From: Planctomycetota bacterium
GTDB taxonomy: Bacteria > Planctomycetota > Planctomycetia > Gemmatales > Gemmataceae
Reading direction: 5' to 3'
NCBI GenBank assembly: GCA_018970845.1
Contig: JAGWVO010000248.1
Coordinates: 1-5,770, forward strand
DNA: 5,770 bases
Of this stretch, positions 1 through 5,770 are shown piece after piece; position 1 is the first letter of the stretch; each line of letters starts with the position of its first letter. A program made the translations under genes and the position numbers. The notes beneath the pieces were generated by a model. It was not told the origin of the DNA and made no database searches. It was given only the letters and a program-made list of their open reading frames with translations.

Positions 1-1266
1 CTCGAAGCGGCGCACCGCCTCCGGCAGGGAATCCACCGCGGTGGGATCGGTGGACTCGCCCACCAGGTCGGCGGGCAGGTCGTGCGGTTCCACCAGCGGG
101 CCGTCGCCCAGAATCACCGCCCGCTGGAGCACATTGTCGAGTTCGCGCACATTTCCCTTCCAGCGCGCCTCCCGCAGAAAGGCCATCGCCTGCCGGCTCA
201 CCCCCTCGAATCGCTTGCCGGCCAAACCGGCGTGCCGGGCCAGCAGGTGCTCGGCCAGCTCGGGTATGTCCTCACGCCTTTCACGGAGAGAAGGCATCCG
301 CAAACTCACGACATTCAGCCGGTAGTACAAGTCGGATCGGAAACGGTTGGCTTCGACCTCCGCCTGCAGGTCCTTGTTGGTGGCGGCCAACACCCTGGCC
401 TCAACCTTCGCCGGTTCATTGGCCCCCACGGGAAGGACCTCGCGTTGTTCGATGGCCCGCAGCAGCTTGGCCTGGGTGGCCAGCGGCAATTCGCCGATCT
501 CGTCGAGGAACACCGTGCCCCGGCCGGCGTGAACAAACAGGCCGGCCTGGTCGCGGTCGGCGCTGGTGAACGCGCCCCGGCGATGCCCGAACAACTGATT
601 TTCCAGAAGGTCCCCGGGAATGGCGGCGCAGTTGACGGCGAGAAAACGGCCTGGATCCTTGCCGGCCGGGTCGCGGGCTTTCTCGCCGAGTTCATGCAGG
701 GCCCGGGCCGCCAGTTCCTTGCCGGTGCCGCTTTCTCCGAGGATGAGGACGGTCGAGCGCGCCGGGCCGATCTTGCCGATCAGCGTCCTGACACCCCGCA
801 TCACGGCGCCCTGGCCCACCAGCCGGCCTGTTGATGCCGCCTGTTCCACCCGGGTGAGTTCACGGCGCAGGCGCTGGTTGTCCCGCAGGGTTTCGCGGTG
901 TTCGAGCAATCGCCGCGCCCGCGCCAAAACCTCATCGAGGATCACGGGTTTGAGAAGGTAGTCGTGCGCGCCACGCTGGAAGGCCGAAACCGCGGTTTCC
1001 ACGGTGCCGTAGGCTGTCATCAGCACGACCAGGGCACCCGGGTCCCGGGCGAGGATGCGGTCGATGGTCTCGATGCCGTTGATGCCAGGCAACTGCAGGT
1101 CGCAAAGCACGAGGTCGACCGGACCCTGCTCCACGGCCAGCACGGCCTCCTCGCCGGTCGAGGCGACGACGGTGTCGAATCCTTCCCCTTCCAGGCACTC
1201 CGCCAGGCTGGACCGGATCACGGGCTCATCGTCCACCACGAGAACCCGGTGCCTTGCCGCGCTCAT
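1..1266 (-). CDS. NtrC-family sigma-54-dependent response regulator (3' end cut off by window edge)
   Basis: Cytoplasmic transcription activator, expected to be phosphorylated by the kinase encoded just upstream and then to use ATP to open sigma-54 RNA polymerase promoters. The visible 422 residues start MSAARHRVLVVDDEP. The receiver domain (about 6-120) has acidic D12/D13, phosphoacceptor D56 (in LCDLQLPG), T84 and K106. The AAA+ domain (about 147-385) has Walker A GESGTGKE (177-184), Walker B TVFLDEIGEL (251-260), ATN sensor I (295-297), arginine-finger segment RFRSDLYYRLN (308-318) and sensor II WKGNVREL (369-376). The sigma-54 contact loop is GAFTSA (231-236) rather than GAFTGA. About seven extra residues lie between Walker A and the next strand (193-207). 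The frame is open to the window edge, so the expected Fis-type helix-turn-helix lies outside. The ATG overlaps the kinase stop by 4 bases (ATGA) and has a GGGAG ribosome site 7 bases upstream. The family assignment is secure; the target genes are unknown. PilR, AtoC and ZraR are relatives with the same architecture. Confidence 0.95.
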   Translation of the reverse strand, partial: MSAARHRVLVVDDEPVIRSSLAECLEGEGFDTVVASTGEEAVLAVEQGPVDLVLCDLQLPGINGIETIDRILARDPGALVVLMTAYGTVETAVSAFQRGAHDYLLKPVILDEVLARARRLLEHRETLRDNQRLRRELTRVEQAASTGRLVGQGAVMRGVRTLIGKIGPARSTVLILGESGTGKELAARALHELGEKARDPAGKDPGRFLAVNCAAIPGDLLENQLFGHRRGAFTSADRDQAGLFVHAGRGTVFLDEIGELPLATQAKLLRAIEQREVLPVGANEPAKVEARVLAATNKDLQAEVEANRFRSDLYYRLNVVSLRMPSLRERREDIPELAEHLLARHAGLAGKRFEGVSRQAMAFLREARWKGNVRELDNVLQRAVILGDGPLVEPHDLPADLVGESTDPTAVDSLPEAVRRFE

Positions 1267-2615
1267 GTCGCCGCTCCCGCCCGAGGGGGCGCTTCCAATC
1301 GTTCCTGCCGCTCGCCATGCCATGCGGGCAGCACCACGCGGAACAGGGCGCCTCCCAGCGATCCCGCGCCGAGTTCGAGCCTTCCGCCATGCTCCATGAC
1401 GATCCGCCGCGAAAGGTACAGGCCCAATCCGGTTCCCTCGGACTTTGTCGTGACAAACGGTTCAAACAGCCTGTCCCGCACCGAGGCGGACAAGCCCGGG
1501 CCGCTGTCCTCGATTTCCACCGAGACCTCTTCCGGGGCCGCGTCTCCCCGCAGTTCCACGATGCCGTCGGCGCCCGCGGCGTCGAGGGCGTTGAGCACGA
1601 GGTTCAGGATCACCTGCGCCAACTGGCCGCGGACGCAGGCGACACGGGGCAGATCGTCGGCGACCTTGGGCGGCCGCAGCCGGGATCCCGGCCTTTTGTG
1701 GTACTTCGCGACGCGAAGCGCGTCGTCCACCACCTCGGCCAGCGAACAGACGGAACGCTCCCGGCTGGCGGGCCTGCCGAATTCCGTGAGTTCGCGGAGG
1801 ATCACCCGCATGCGCGCCAGTTCCCCAGCCATGAGGTCGAGCTTCTCGCGGGTGCGCTCGTCGTGGTCCTTGCGCTGCAGCAACTGCACGACATTGCTCA
1901 CGCCGGTGAGCGGGTTGCCAACCTCATGGGCAATCCCAGCGGCGAGAAGTCCGAAATTGGCCATCTTCTCCTGCTGGAGCATCTGGGCCTGCGTTTCCTG
2001 CAACTGGCGGGTGCGCTCGGCGATGCGCTGCTCCAGCTCGGCCTGGCTTCGCACCAGGGCGAGGTTGAGCCGGCCCAACTCGTCGCGCGCCTCGCGCATG
2101 CTGCGGCCCAGGGCCAGGCCGGCCCAGGTGACCCAGACCAGAACCGCCGGCACCAGGAGCGCCCCGGTCAGCCCGCCGCCTGAGCCGCTTGGAGCCGACA
2201 GCCAGAGCACCGTCCAGGACGCGATGTGCCCCACGCAGGTGAGCCAGCCGACCATGGCGCCATGGCGGAGAACACAGCACAAGACGGAGAGGAAGTAGTA
2301 GTAACGGAACGCGCTCTCGGCGCCCGAATCGAAGTGGCACAGCAGGCCGATGAAGAGCGCCTCCATCGCCGAGATGAACAGGGGAAAGCGGCCAAGGAAG
2401 ATCCTGTCGCGACGGCGGAACCATGTGTCGAGCAGCGTGAAGGCGAGGCCGACGGCCAGCAGCGCGTTGAGCAGAGGGGCGTTCGCCGCGCCGGTCGCGG
2501 CGTTGGCGACAATGTAACCCAGGATCACCCCCACCCAGCGGATCTTGAGTACGATCCAGCCTCCGGCATCCTCTTCGGGCCTGGCCGGGTCGGAGATGGT
2601 GTCGAGGCCTATCAT
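1263..2615 (-). CDS. Membrane sensor histidine kinase, PilS/NtrB-like
   Basis: Inner-membrane sensor that should autophosphorylate on histidine and pass phosphate to the regulator encoded next. From the start at 2615 (450 residues) there are six hydrophobic segments at roughly 24-39, 48-64, 76-93, 105-117, 120-140 and 150-170. A charged, probably coiled-coil linker follows (about 173-220). The H-box is AAGIAHEVGNPLTG with H230, and the N-box is QVILNLVLNALDA with N342. The G1 box is DSGPG (370-374), the F-box LFEPFVTTK (383-391) and the G2 box GTGLGL (394-399), so all catalytic motifs are present. No PAS, GAF or HAMP domain is evident, so the signal is probably sensed by the membrane part itself. 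The segment between helices 3 and 4 (DSGAESAF) and the helix layout resemble PilS-type sensors. An in-frame ATG at 2654 would add 13 residues but has no ribosome site. Type IV pilus control is possible from the likeness, but no pil gene is in view. Confidence 0.93.
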   Translation of the reverse strand: MIGLDTISDPARPEEDAGGWIVLKIRWVGVILGYIVANAATGAANAPLLNALLAVGLAFTLLDTWFRRRDRIFLGRFPLFISAMEALFIGLLCHFDSGAESAFRYYYFLSVLCCVLRHGAMVGWLTCVGHIASWTVLWLSAPSGSGGGLTGALLVPAVLVWVTWAGLALGRSMREARDELGRLNLALVRSQAELEQRIAERTRQLQETQAQMLQQEKMANFGLLAAGIAHEVGNPLTGVSNVVQLLQRKDHDERTREKLDLMAGELARMRVILRELTEFGRPASRERSVCSLAEVVDDALRVAKYHKRPGSRLRPPKVADDLPRVACVRGQLAQVILNLVLNALDAAGADGIVELRGDAAPEEVSVEIEDSGPGLSASVRDRLFEPFVTTKSEGTGLGLYLSRRIVMEHGGRLELGAGSLGGALFRVVLPAWHGERQERLEAPPRAGAAT

Positions 2616-2621
2616 GCAACC

Positions 2622-2627
2622 ATCCCC
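2622..2627 (-). promoter_or_regulatory. Ribosome binding site supporting the kinase start at 2615
   Basis: The minus strand reads GGGGATGGTTGC just before the ATG at 2615, placing a GGA core 7 bases upstream. The alternative ATG at 2654 is preceded by GGTTCAATCC, with no purine-rich site. This favours the shorter protein, but the match is only moderate. Confidence 0.45.
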
Positions 2628-2682
2628 GGCCGCGGGAGGGCCCCGCTCCACCATGGATTGAACCGGATGGCCGGGCGAAGCG

Positions 2683-3999
2683 TCAACCGGGCGGCTTGGC
2701 GGTCACCCGCCCGATCGAATGGTAGGTGAGTCCCGCGCGCGACACCACCGCCGGATCGAAAAGGTTGCGGCCGTCGAAGATCACCTTGTCGCGAAGCTTG
2801 GCGGCAAGCACGCCGAAGTCGGGAGTGCGGAATTCGCTCCATTCGGTCACGACGACCAGGGCGTCGGCGCCATCGAGCGCCTGCATGGGCGACTGCGCGT
2901 AGGAGATGCGGTCGCCCAAGAGCTTTCGGACATTCGGCATCCCCTCGGGGTCGTGCGCCTGGCACCTCGCGCCCCCGGCCAGCAGCGAATCGATGAGAAC
3001 CAGCGACGGCGCCTCGCGGATGTCGTCGGTCCGCGGCTTGAAGGAGAGGCCCCAGATGGCGAAGGTTTTTCCCGCGATGCCACCGGGGTAATGCGAGGCG
3101 ACCTTGGCTCCCAGGACCTTCTTCTGGTTTTCGTTGACCAGGTCAACCGAGCGCATGAGTTCGCTGCCGGCGCCGAACTCCCCCGCCATGGAGACCACCG
3201 CGCGGATGTCCTTGGGAAAGCAACTGCCGCCGTATCCGGCCCCGGGGAACAGGAACTGGAATCCGATGCGGCTGTCGTGGCCCATGCCGCGGCGGACATC
3301 GTTGATGTCGGCGCCGGCGCGCTCGCAAAGGTTCGCCATCTCGTTGATGAAGCTGATTTTCGTGGCGAGCATCGCGTTGGCCGCGTACTTGGTCATCTCG
3401 GCGCTCAGAGGCGACATCATCAGGAACGGCTTCTCGGTGCGCAGGAACGGGGCGTACAACGCCTTCAGCGTTTCGCCCGTGGCCGCCTCCCGAACGCCCA
3501 CGACGACGCGGTCGGGTCGGAGGCAGTCGTCGATGGCGGCGCCCTCCTTGAGAAACTCGGGATTGCTTGCCAGGCGCACCGGATGCCTCGCATCCTTGAG
3601 GATTTCCAGCGCCTTGTCGTTCGTGCCGACGGGAACGGTGCTCTTGATGACGACGATCTTCGGCCCGTCGACATGGTCGCGGATCGACCGAACCACCTCG
3701 AATACGATGGAGAGGTCGGCGCTGCCGTCGGCGGCCTGCGGGGTGCCGACGCAGATGAAAACCACCTCGGCGCCGTTGATGCCCGATGGAAGGTCGGTGG
3801 TGAACGAAAGCCTGCCCTCGCGGGTGTTTCGCTCGACGAGTTCCTGAAGGCCCGGCTCATAGATGGGAATCCGGCCTTGCCGAAGGCCCTCGACCTTGGC
3901 GGCGTCCTTGTCGATGCAGACGACGGTGTTGCCGAAGTCGGAGAAGCATGTTCCTGTCACAAGGCCGACATAACCGGTTCCCAAAATCGCCAAACGCAT
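2683..3999 (-). CDS. ugd: UDP-glucose 6-dehydrogenase
   Basis: Cytoplasmic enzyme that oxidises UDP-glucose to UDP-glucuronate with two NAD+, giving the acidic precursor for exopolysaccharide, capsule or lipid A/LPS sugars. The 438-residue length is normal for the family. Visible motifs are the N-terminal NAD-binding GTGYVGL (7-13), IPIYEPGL (44-51), STVPVGT (120-126), NPEFLKEG (146-153), KYAANA (204-209), the catalytic loop GYGGSCFPKD with nucleophile C260 and D264, and the C-terminal UDP-binding FKPRTDDIRE (320-329). It ends near YHSIGR (426-431), as family members often do. The ATG at 3999 has a GGAG ribosome site 8 bases upstream. It lies 25 bases downstream of the rmd stop and 28-67 bases upstream of the kinase, consistent with cotranscription. 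UDP-N-acetylmannosamine and GDP-mannose dehydrogenases share the fold, but overall likeness to the UDP-glucose type, especially the IYEPGL and FKPRTDDIR motifs, makes Ugd the best call. Confidence 0.95.
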   Translation of the reverse strand: MRLAILGTGYVGLVTGTCFSDFGNTVVCIDKDAAKVEGLRQGRIPIYEPGLQELVERNTREGRLSFTTDLPSGINGAEVVFICVGTPQAADGSADLSIVFEVVRSIRDHVDGPKIVVIKSTVPVGTNDKALEILKDARHPVRLASNPEFLKEGAAIDDCLRPDRVVVGVREAATGETLKALYAPFLRTEKPFLMMSPLSAEMTKYAANAMLATKISFINEMANLCERAGADINDVRRGMGHDSRIGFQFLFPGAGYGGSCFPKDIRAVVSMAGEFGAGSELMRSVDLVNENQKKVLGAKVASHYPGGIAGKTFAIWGLSFKPRTDDIREAPSLVLIDSLLAGGARCQAHDPEGMPNVRKLLGDRISYAQSPMQALDGADALVVVTEWSEFRTPDFGVLAAKLRDKVIFDGRNLFDPAVVSRAGLTYHSIGRVTAKPPG

Positions 4000-4024
4000 C
4001 GGTGATTCTCCGCCCTTGGTGGGA

Positions 4025-4984
4025 TTAGACTATGGAATTATCGCGCCCCGCGAACGAGGCGAGGATGTCGGAAAGGGTCTTGTCCAGGGATATGGCCGGC
4101 TTCCAGCCGGTTTCCCCGCTCATGCGGGAGCAGTCGGCGCGGAAGTCGAGGGGGTCGCCCGGCCTGAGCAGGTCGGAGCGGGTGCGCACCTCCACCTCCA
4201 CTCCTGCCAGCGCGATCAGGCGGTCGAGGACACCTGCCATGGAAATGCTGGATCCAGATCCTATGTTGTAGGGGCCTCCGGCGGTTCCGCGCCTGATGAG
4301 AAGGCGGTACGCCTCCACCACATCGCGGACATCGGTGAGGTCGCGGCGCGGAGTCAGGTCGCCCGTCTCGATGATCCCGGGCTTGCCCGACCTGGCGATC
4401 GCCGCCACCTGCATGGCGAAGCTTCCGATCGCGAACTGGGTCCCTTGCCGGGGGCCGATATGGTTGAACGGCCTCGCCAATATCAGGGGGATGCCGTGCT
4501 CGGCGGCCAGGTTCGCGACGGCGGCCTCGCCCGCCAGCTTGCTTGCCGCGTACGGGCTGGCCGGTCCCAAGGGGGCGTCCTCCGCCAGGGACTCCCCGCG
4601 CAGCGGCGGGGCATAAACCAGGCCGGTTCCCACATGAAGCACCAGCGGCTTGACCTCTGACGCGGCGATCCCCGAGAGCAGCCCGCGCGCTCCGCCAAGG
4701 TTGTCGTGCCAGGCTTGCGCCGGGTTCTTGAACGATTGTCCCGGGCTTGTCATTCCGGCCAGGTGAACCACCGCCTGGGGGCGGAACGATACCGTCGCGC
4801 GCCGGATGGACTCCGAATCGGAGCAGTCGCCGTTGATGAGTGGAACATGGCCCAGGTGCGCCAACGATTCCGGCCATTTCTGTCCGCGAGAAAATGCCAT
4901 CACCTGCCAGCCTTTTTCAGCGAGCAGGCGTTCCGTGAGCCAGCCGCCGACAAAGCCCGTCGCGCCGGTGATCAACACGCGCAT
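4025..4984 (-). CDS. rmd: GDP-6-deoxy-D-mannose reductase (GDP-D-rhamnose synthesis)
   Basis: SDR-superfamily enzyme expected to reduce the 4-keto group of GDP-4-keto-6-deoxy-D-mannose, the Gmd product, to GDP-D-rhamnose in the cytoplasm. The 319 residues show the Rossmann motif GATGFVGG (7-14), an NGD acidic site (51-53), the HLAGMTS segment (74-80), the catalytic Thr position T120 in HVGTGLVY, and catalytic Y145 and K149 in SPYAASK. RPFNHIGPRQ (171-180) and RRDLTDVRDVVEAY (213-226) are characteristic of Rmd rather than of GDP-L-fucose synthase (Fcl), which also follows gmd in many genomes. Directly downstream of gmd (36-base gap), it fits the two-step pathway. The ATG at 4984 has a GAGG ribosome site 7 bases upstream. 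A different stereochemistry at C4 (GDP-6-deoxy-talose) or another NAD-dependent epimerase activity cannot be excluded by motif alone. Confidence 0.87.
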   Translation of the reverse strand: MRVLITGATGFVGGWLTERLLAEKGWQVMAFSRGQKWPESLAHLGHVPLINGDCSDSESIRRATVSFRPQAVVHLAGMTSPGQSFKNPAQAWHDNLGGARGLLSGIAASEVKPLVLHVGTGLVYAPPLRGESLAEDAPLGPASPYAASKLAGEAAVANLAAEHGIPLILARPFNHIGPRQGTQFAIGSFAMQVAAIARSGKPGIIETGDLTPRRDLTDVRDVVEAYRLLIRRGTAGGPYNIGSGSSISMAGVLDRLIALAGVEVEVRTRSDLLRPGDPLDFRADCSRMSGETGWKPAISLDKTLSDILASFAGRDNSIV

Positions 4985-5020
4985 CGGGTTTCCTCGGGGA
5001 ACCGGTCAACCGGCATCGTC

Positions 5021-5770
5021 TCAGTTCTCGGCGGCGACACGCTTCATGTCGGCGTCGACCATCCGCGCCACAAGCTGCGGGAAGGAGACTTTGGGTTTCC
5101 AGCCCAGCTTGGCCTTGGCCTTGGATGGGTCGCCCACCAGGAGGTCGACCTCGGCGGGTCGGAAGAAGGCCGGATCGATCTCAACATGGTCTTGCCACTT
5201 GAGGCCCACATGGCCGAAGGCCAGGTCGACCAGTTCGCGCACGGGGTGGGTTTCTCCCGTGGCCACCACATAGTCATCGGGCTTCTCCTGCTGGAGCATC
5301 AGCCACATCGCCTCAACATAATCTCCGGCGAAGCCCCAATCGCGCCGGGCATCGAGGTTGCCCAGCTTCAGTTTCTTCTGCTTGCCAAGCTTGATCCGCG
5401 CCACTCCGTCGGTCACCTTGCGGGTGACGAACTCCTTGCCCCGTCGCTCCGACTCGTGGTTGAAGAGGATGCCCGAGCAGGCGAACATATCGTAGCTTTC
5501 GCGGTAATTGATGGTGATCCAGTGGCCGTAGACCTTGGCCACACCGTAGGGAGAACGCGGATAGAGCGGGGTTGATTCCCTTTGTGGAACCTCCTGGACC
5601 TTGCCGAACATTTCGCTTGAGCTGGCCTGGTAGAAGCGGATTCCCTTGGCATCAATCAGCCGGATGGCTTCCAGCATGCGCGTCACGCCGATCGCCGTGA
5701 ACTCCCCCGTGAGCACCGGTTGGTTCCACGAGGTGGGCACGAACGACTGCGCCGCGAGGTTGTAGATTTC
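5021..5770 (-). CDS. gmd: GDP-mannose 4,6-dehydratase (5' part lies outside the window)
   Basis: Cytoplasmic SDR enzyme that converts GDP-D-mannose to GDP-4-keto-6-deoxy-D-mannose, the shared intermediate for GDP-rhamnose, GDP-fucose and related sugars. The 249 visible residues begin EIYNLAAQSF at the window edge, so roughly the first 70-80 residues including the Rossmann glycine motif are missing. Present are the active-site SSSEMFG (50-56 of the visible part), catalytic Y75 and K79 in SPYGVAKVYGHW, the GDP-sugar-binding segment ILFNHESERRG (101-111), the RDWGFAGDYVEAMW motif (143-156), DDYVVATGETH (165-175) and the late FFRPAEVDLLVGD stretch (202-214). All are typical of Gmd. It reads SFVPTSW where the E. 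coli type has SHVAVSF, so it belongs to a distinct Gmd subgroup. A GTG inside the frame at 5740 is not the start, because homology continues past it. It is the most upstream gene seen, so the operon promoter is not in view. Confidence 0.95.
   Translation of the reverse strand, partial: EIYNLAAQSFVPTSWNQPVLTGEFTAIGVTRMLEAIRLIDAKGIRFYQASSSEMFGKVQEVPQRESTPLYPRSPYGVAKVYGHWITINYRESYDMFACSGILFNHESERRGKEFVTRKVTDGVARIKLGKQKKLKLGNLDARRDWGFAGDYVEAMWLMLQQEKPDDYVVATGETHPVRELVDLAFGHVGLKWQDHVEIDPAFFRPAEVDLLVGDPSKAKAKLGWKPKVSFPQLVARMVDADMKRVAAEN

Noticed and set aside
1965..1983. An exact 19-base match shared with 5282-5300
   Set aside because: Both copies encode MLQQEK in frame, in the kinase before its H-box and in Gmd. 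Each fits its own family's usual sequence, so this is chance convergence and not a repeat element.
2632..2646. GC-only hairpin (GCGGG, five-base loop, CCCGC) between ugd and the kinase start at 2615
   Set aside because: The stem is only 5 bp with no U-tract, so it is not a convincing terminator. An effect on kinase translation is possible but unsupported.
2616..2682. Possible promoter for the kinase/regulator pair, including a TTGCAT that resembles a sigma-54 -12 element
   Set aside because: The required GG is not 10 bases upstream of the GC, and no clear -35/-10 pair is visible in this short GC-rich gap.
2719..4005. Long plus-strand open frame (428 codons) opposite ugd, with similar long plus-strand frames at 898-2298, 1254-2183 and 4706-5575
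   Set aside because: These lie antisense to genes with complete family motifs. GC-rich codon use on the minus strand leaves few stops in the opposite frames, and the predicted proteins show no recognisable domain.
5002..5013. Inverted repeat CCGGT-TG-ACCGG in the gmd-rmd gap
   Set aside because: Five base pairs with a two-base loop, no T-run after it, and common by chance in GC-rich DNA. It is too short to call a terminator or operator.
5021..5740. GTG at 5740 as the true start of gmd
   Set aside because: The frame continues to the window edge with clear Gmd homology (EIYNLAAQSF), so the gene starts outside the window.

Overview
The window is a GC-rich stretch of bacterial chromosome that is almost fully coded by five genes, all on the minus strand. 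Transcription therefore reads from right to left. The two outer genes run off the window edges. The gaps are 36, 25 and 28-67 bases, and the last two genes overlap by 4 bases, so the layout suggests one operon. No RNA gene, mobile element, CRISPR array or long intergenic region is visible. A sigma-54-type activator and envelope-sugar genes suggest a GC-rich Gram-negative-type bacterium. I cannot assign a phylum from the sequence alone.

In transcription order, the first three genes make activated sugars. At 5770-5021 is the C-terminal part of GDP-mannose 4,6-dehydratase (gmd). At 4984-4025 is a short-chain (SDR) reductase with the signature motifs of GDP-6-deoxy-D-mannose reductase (rmd). At 3999-2683 is UDP-glucose 6-dehydrogenase (ugd). 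Gmd plus Rmd would convert GDP-mannose to GDP-D-rhamnose, and Ugd would supply UDP-glucuronate. Both are typical precursors for exopolysaccharide, capsule or LPS O-chains. No glycosyltransferase or export gene lies inside the window.

The last two genes form a two-component system. At 2615-1263 is a six-helix membrane histidine kinase resembling PilS/NtrB. At 1266-1 is an NtrC-family response regulator with receiver and AAA+ domains; its DNA-binding domain is cut off by the window edge. They are coupled by an ATGA stop/start overlap. Their place directly behind the sugar genes suggests, but does not prove, that they control surface polysaccharide or another envelope function. The most notable sequence detail is that the regulator's sigma-54-contacting loop reads GAFTSA instead of the canonical GAFTGA.

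I found no convincing novel biological system. The individual genes belong to known families, and the points worth checking are the loop variant, a small AAA+ insertion, the linkage of regulator to sugar genes, and the gmd subgroup.
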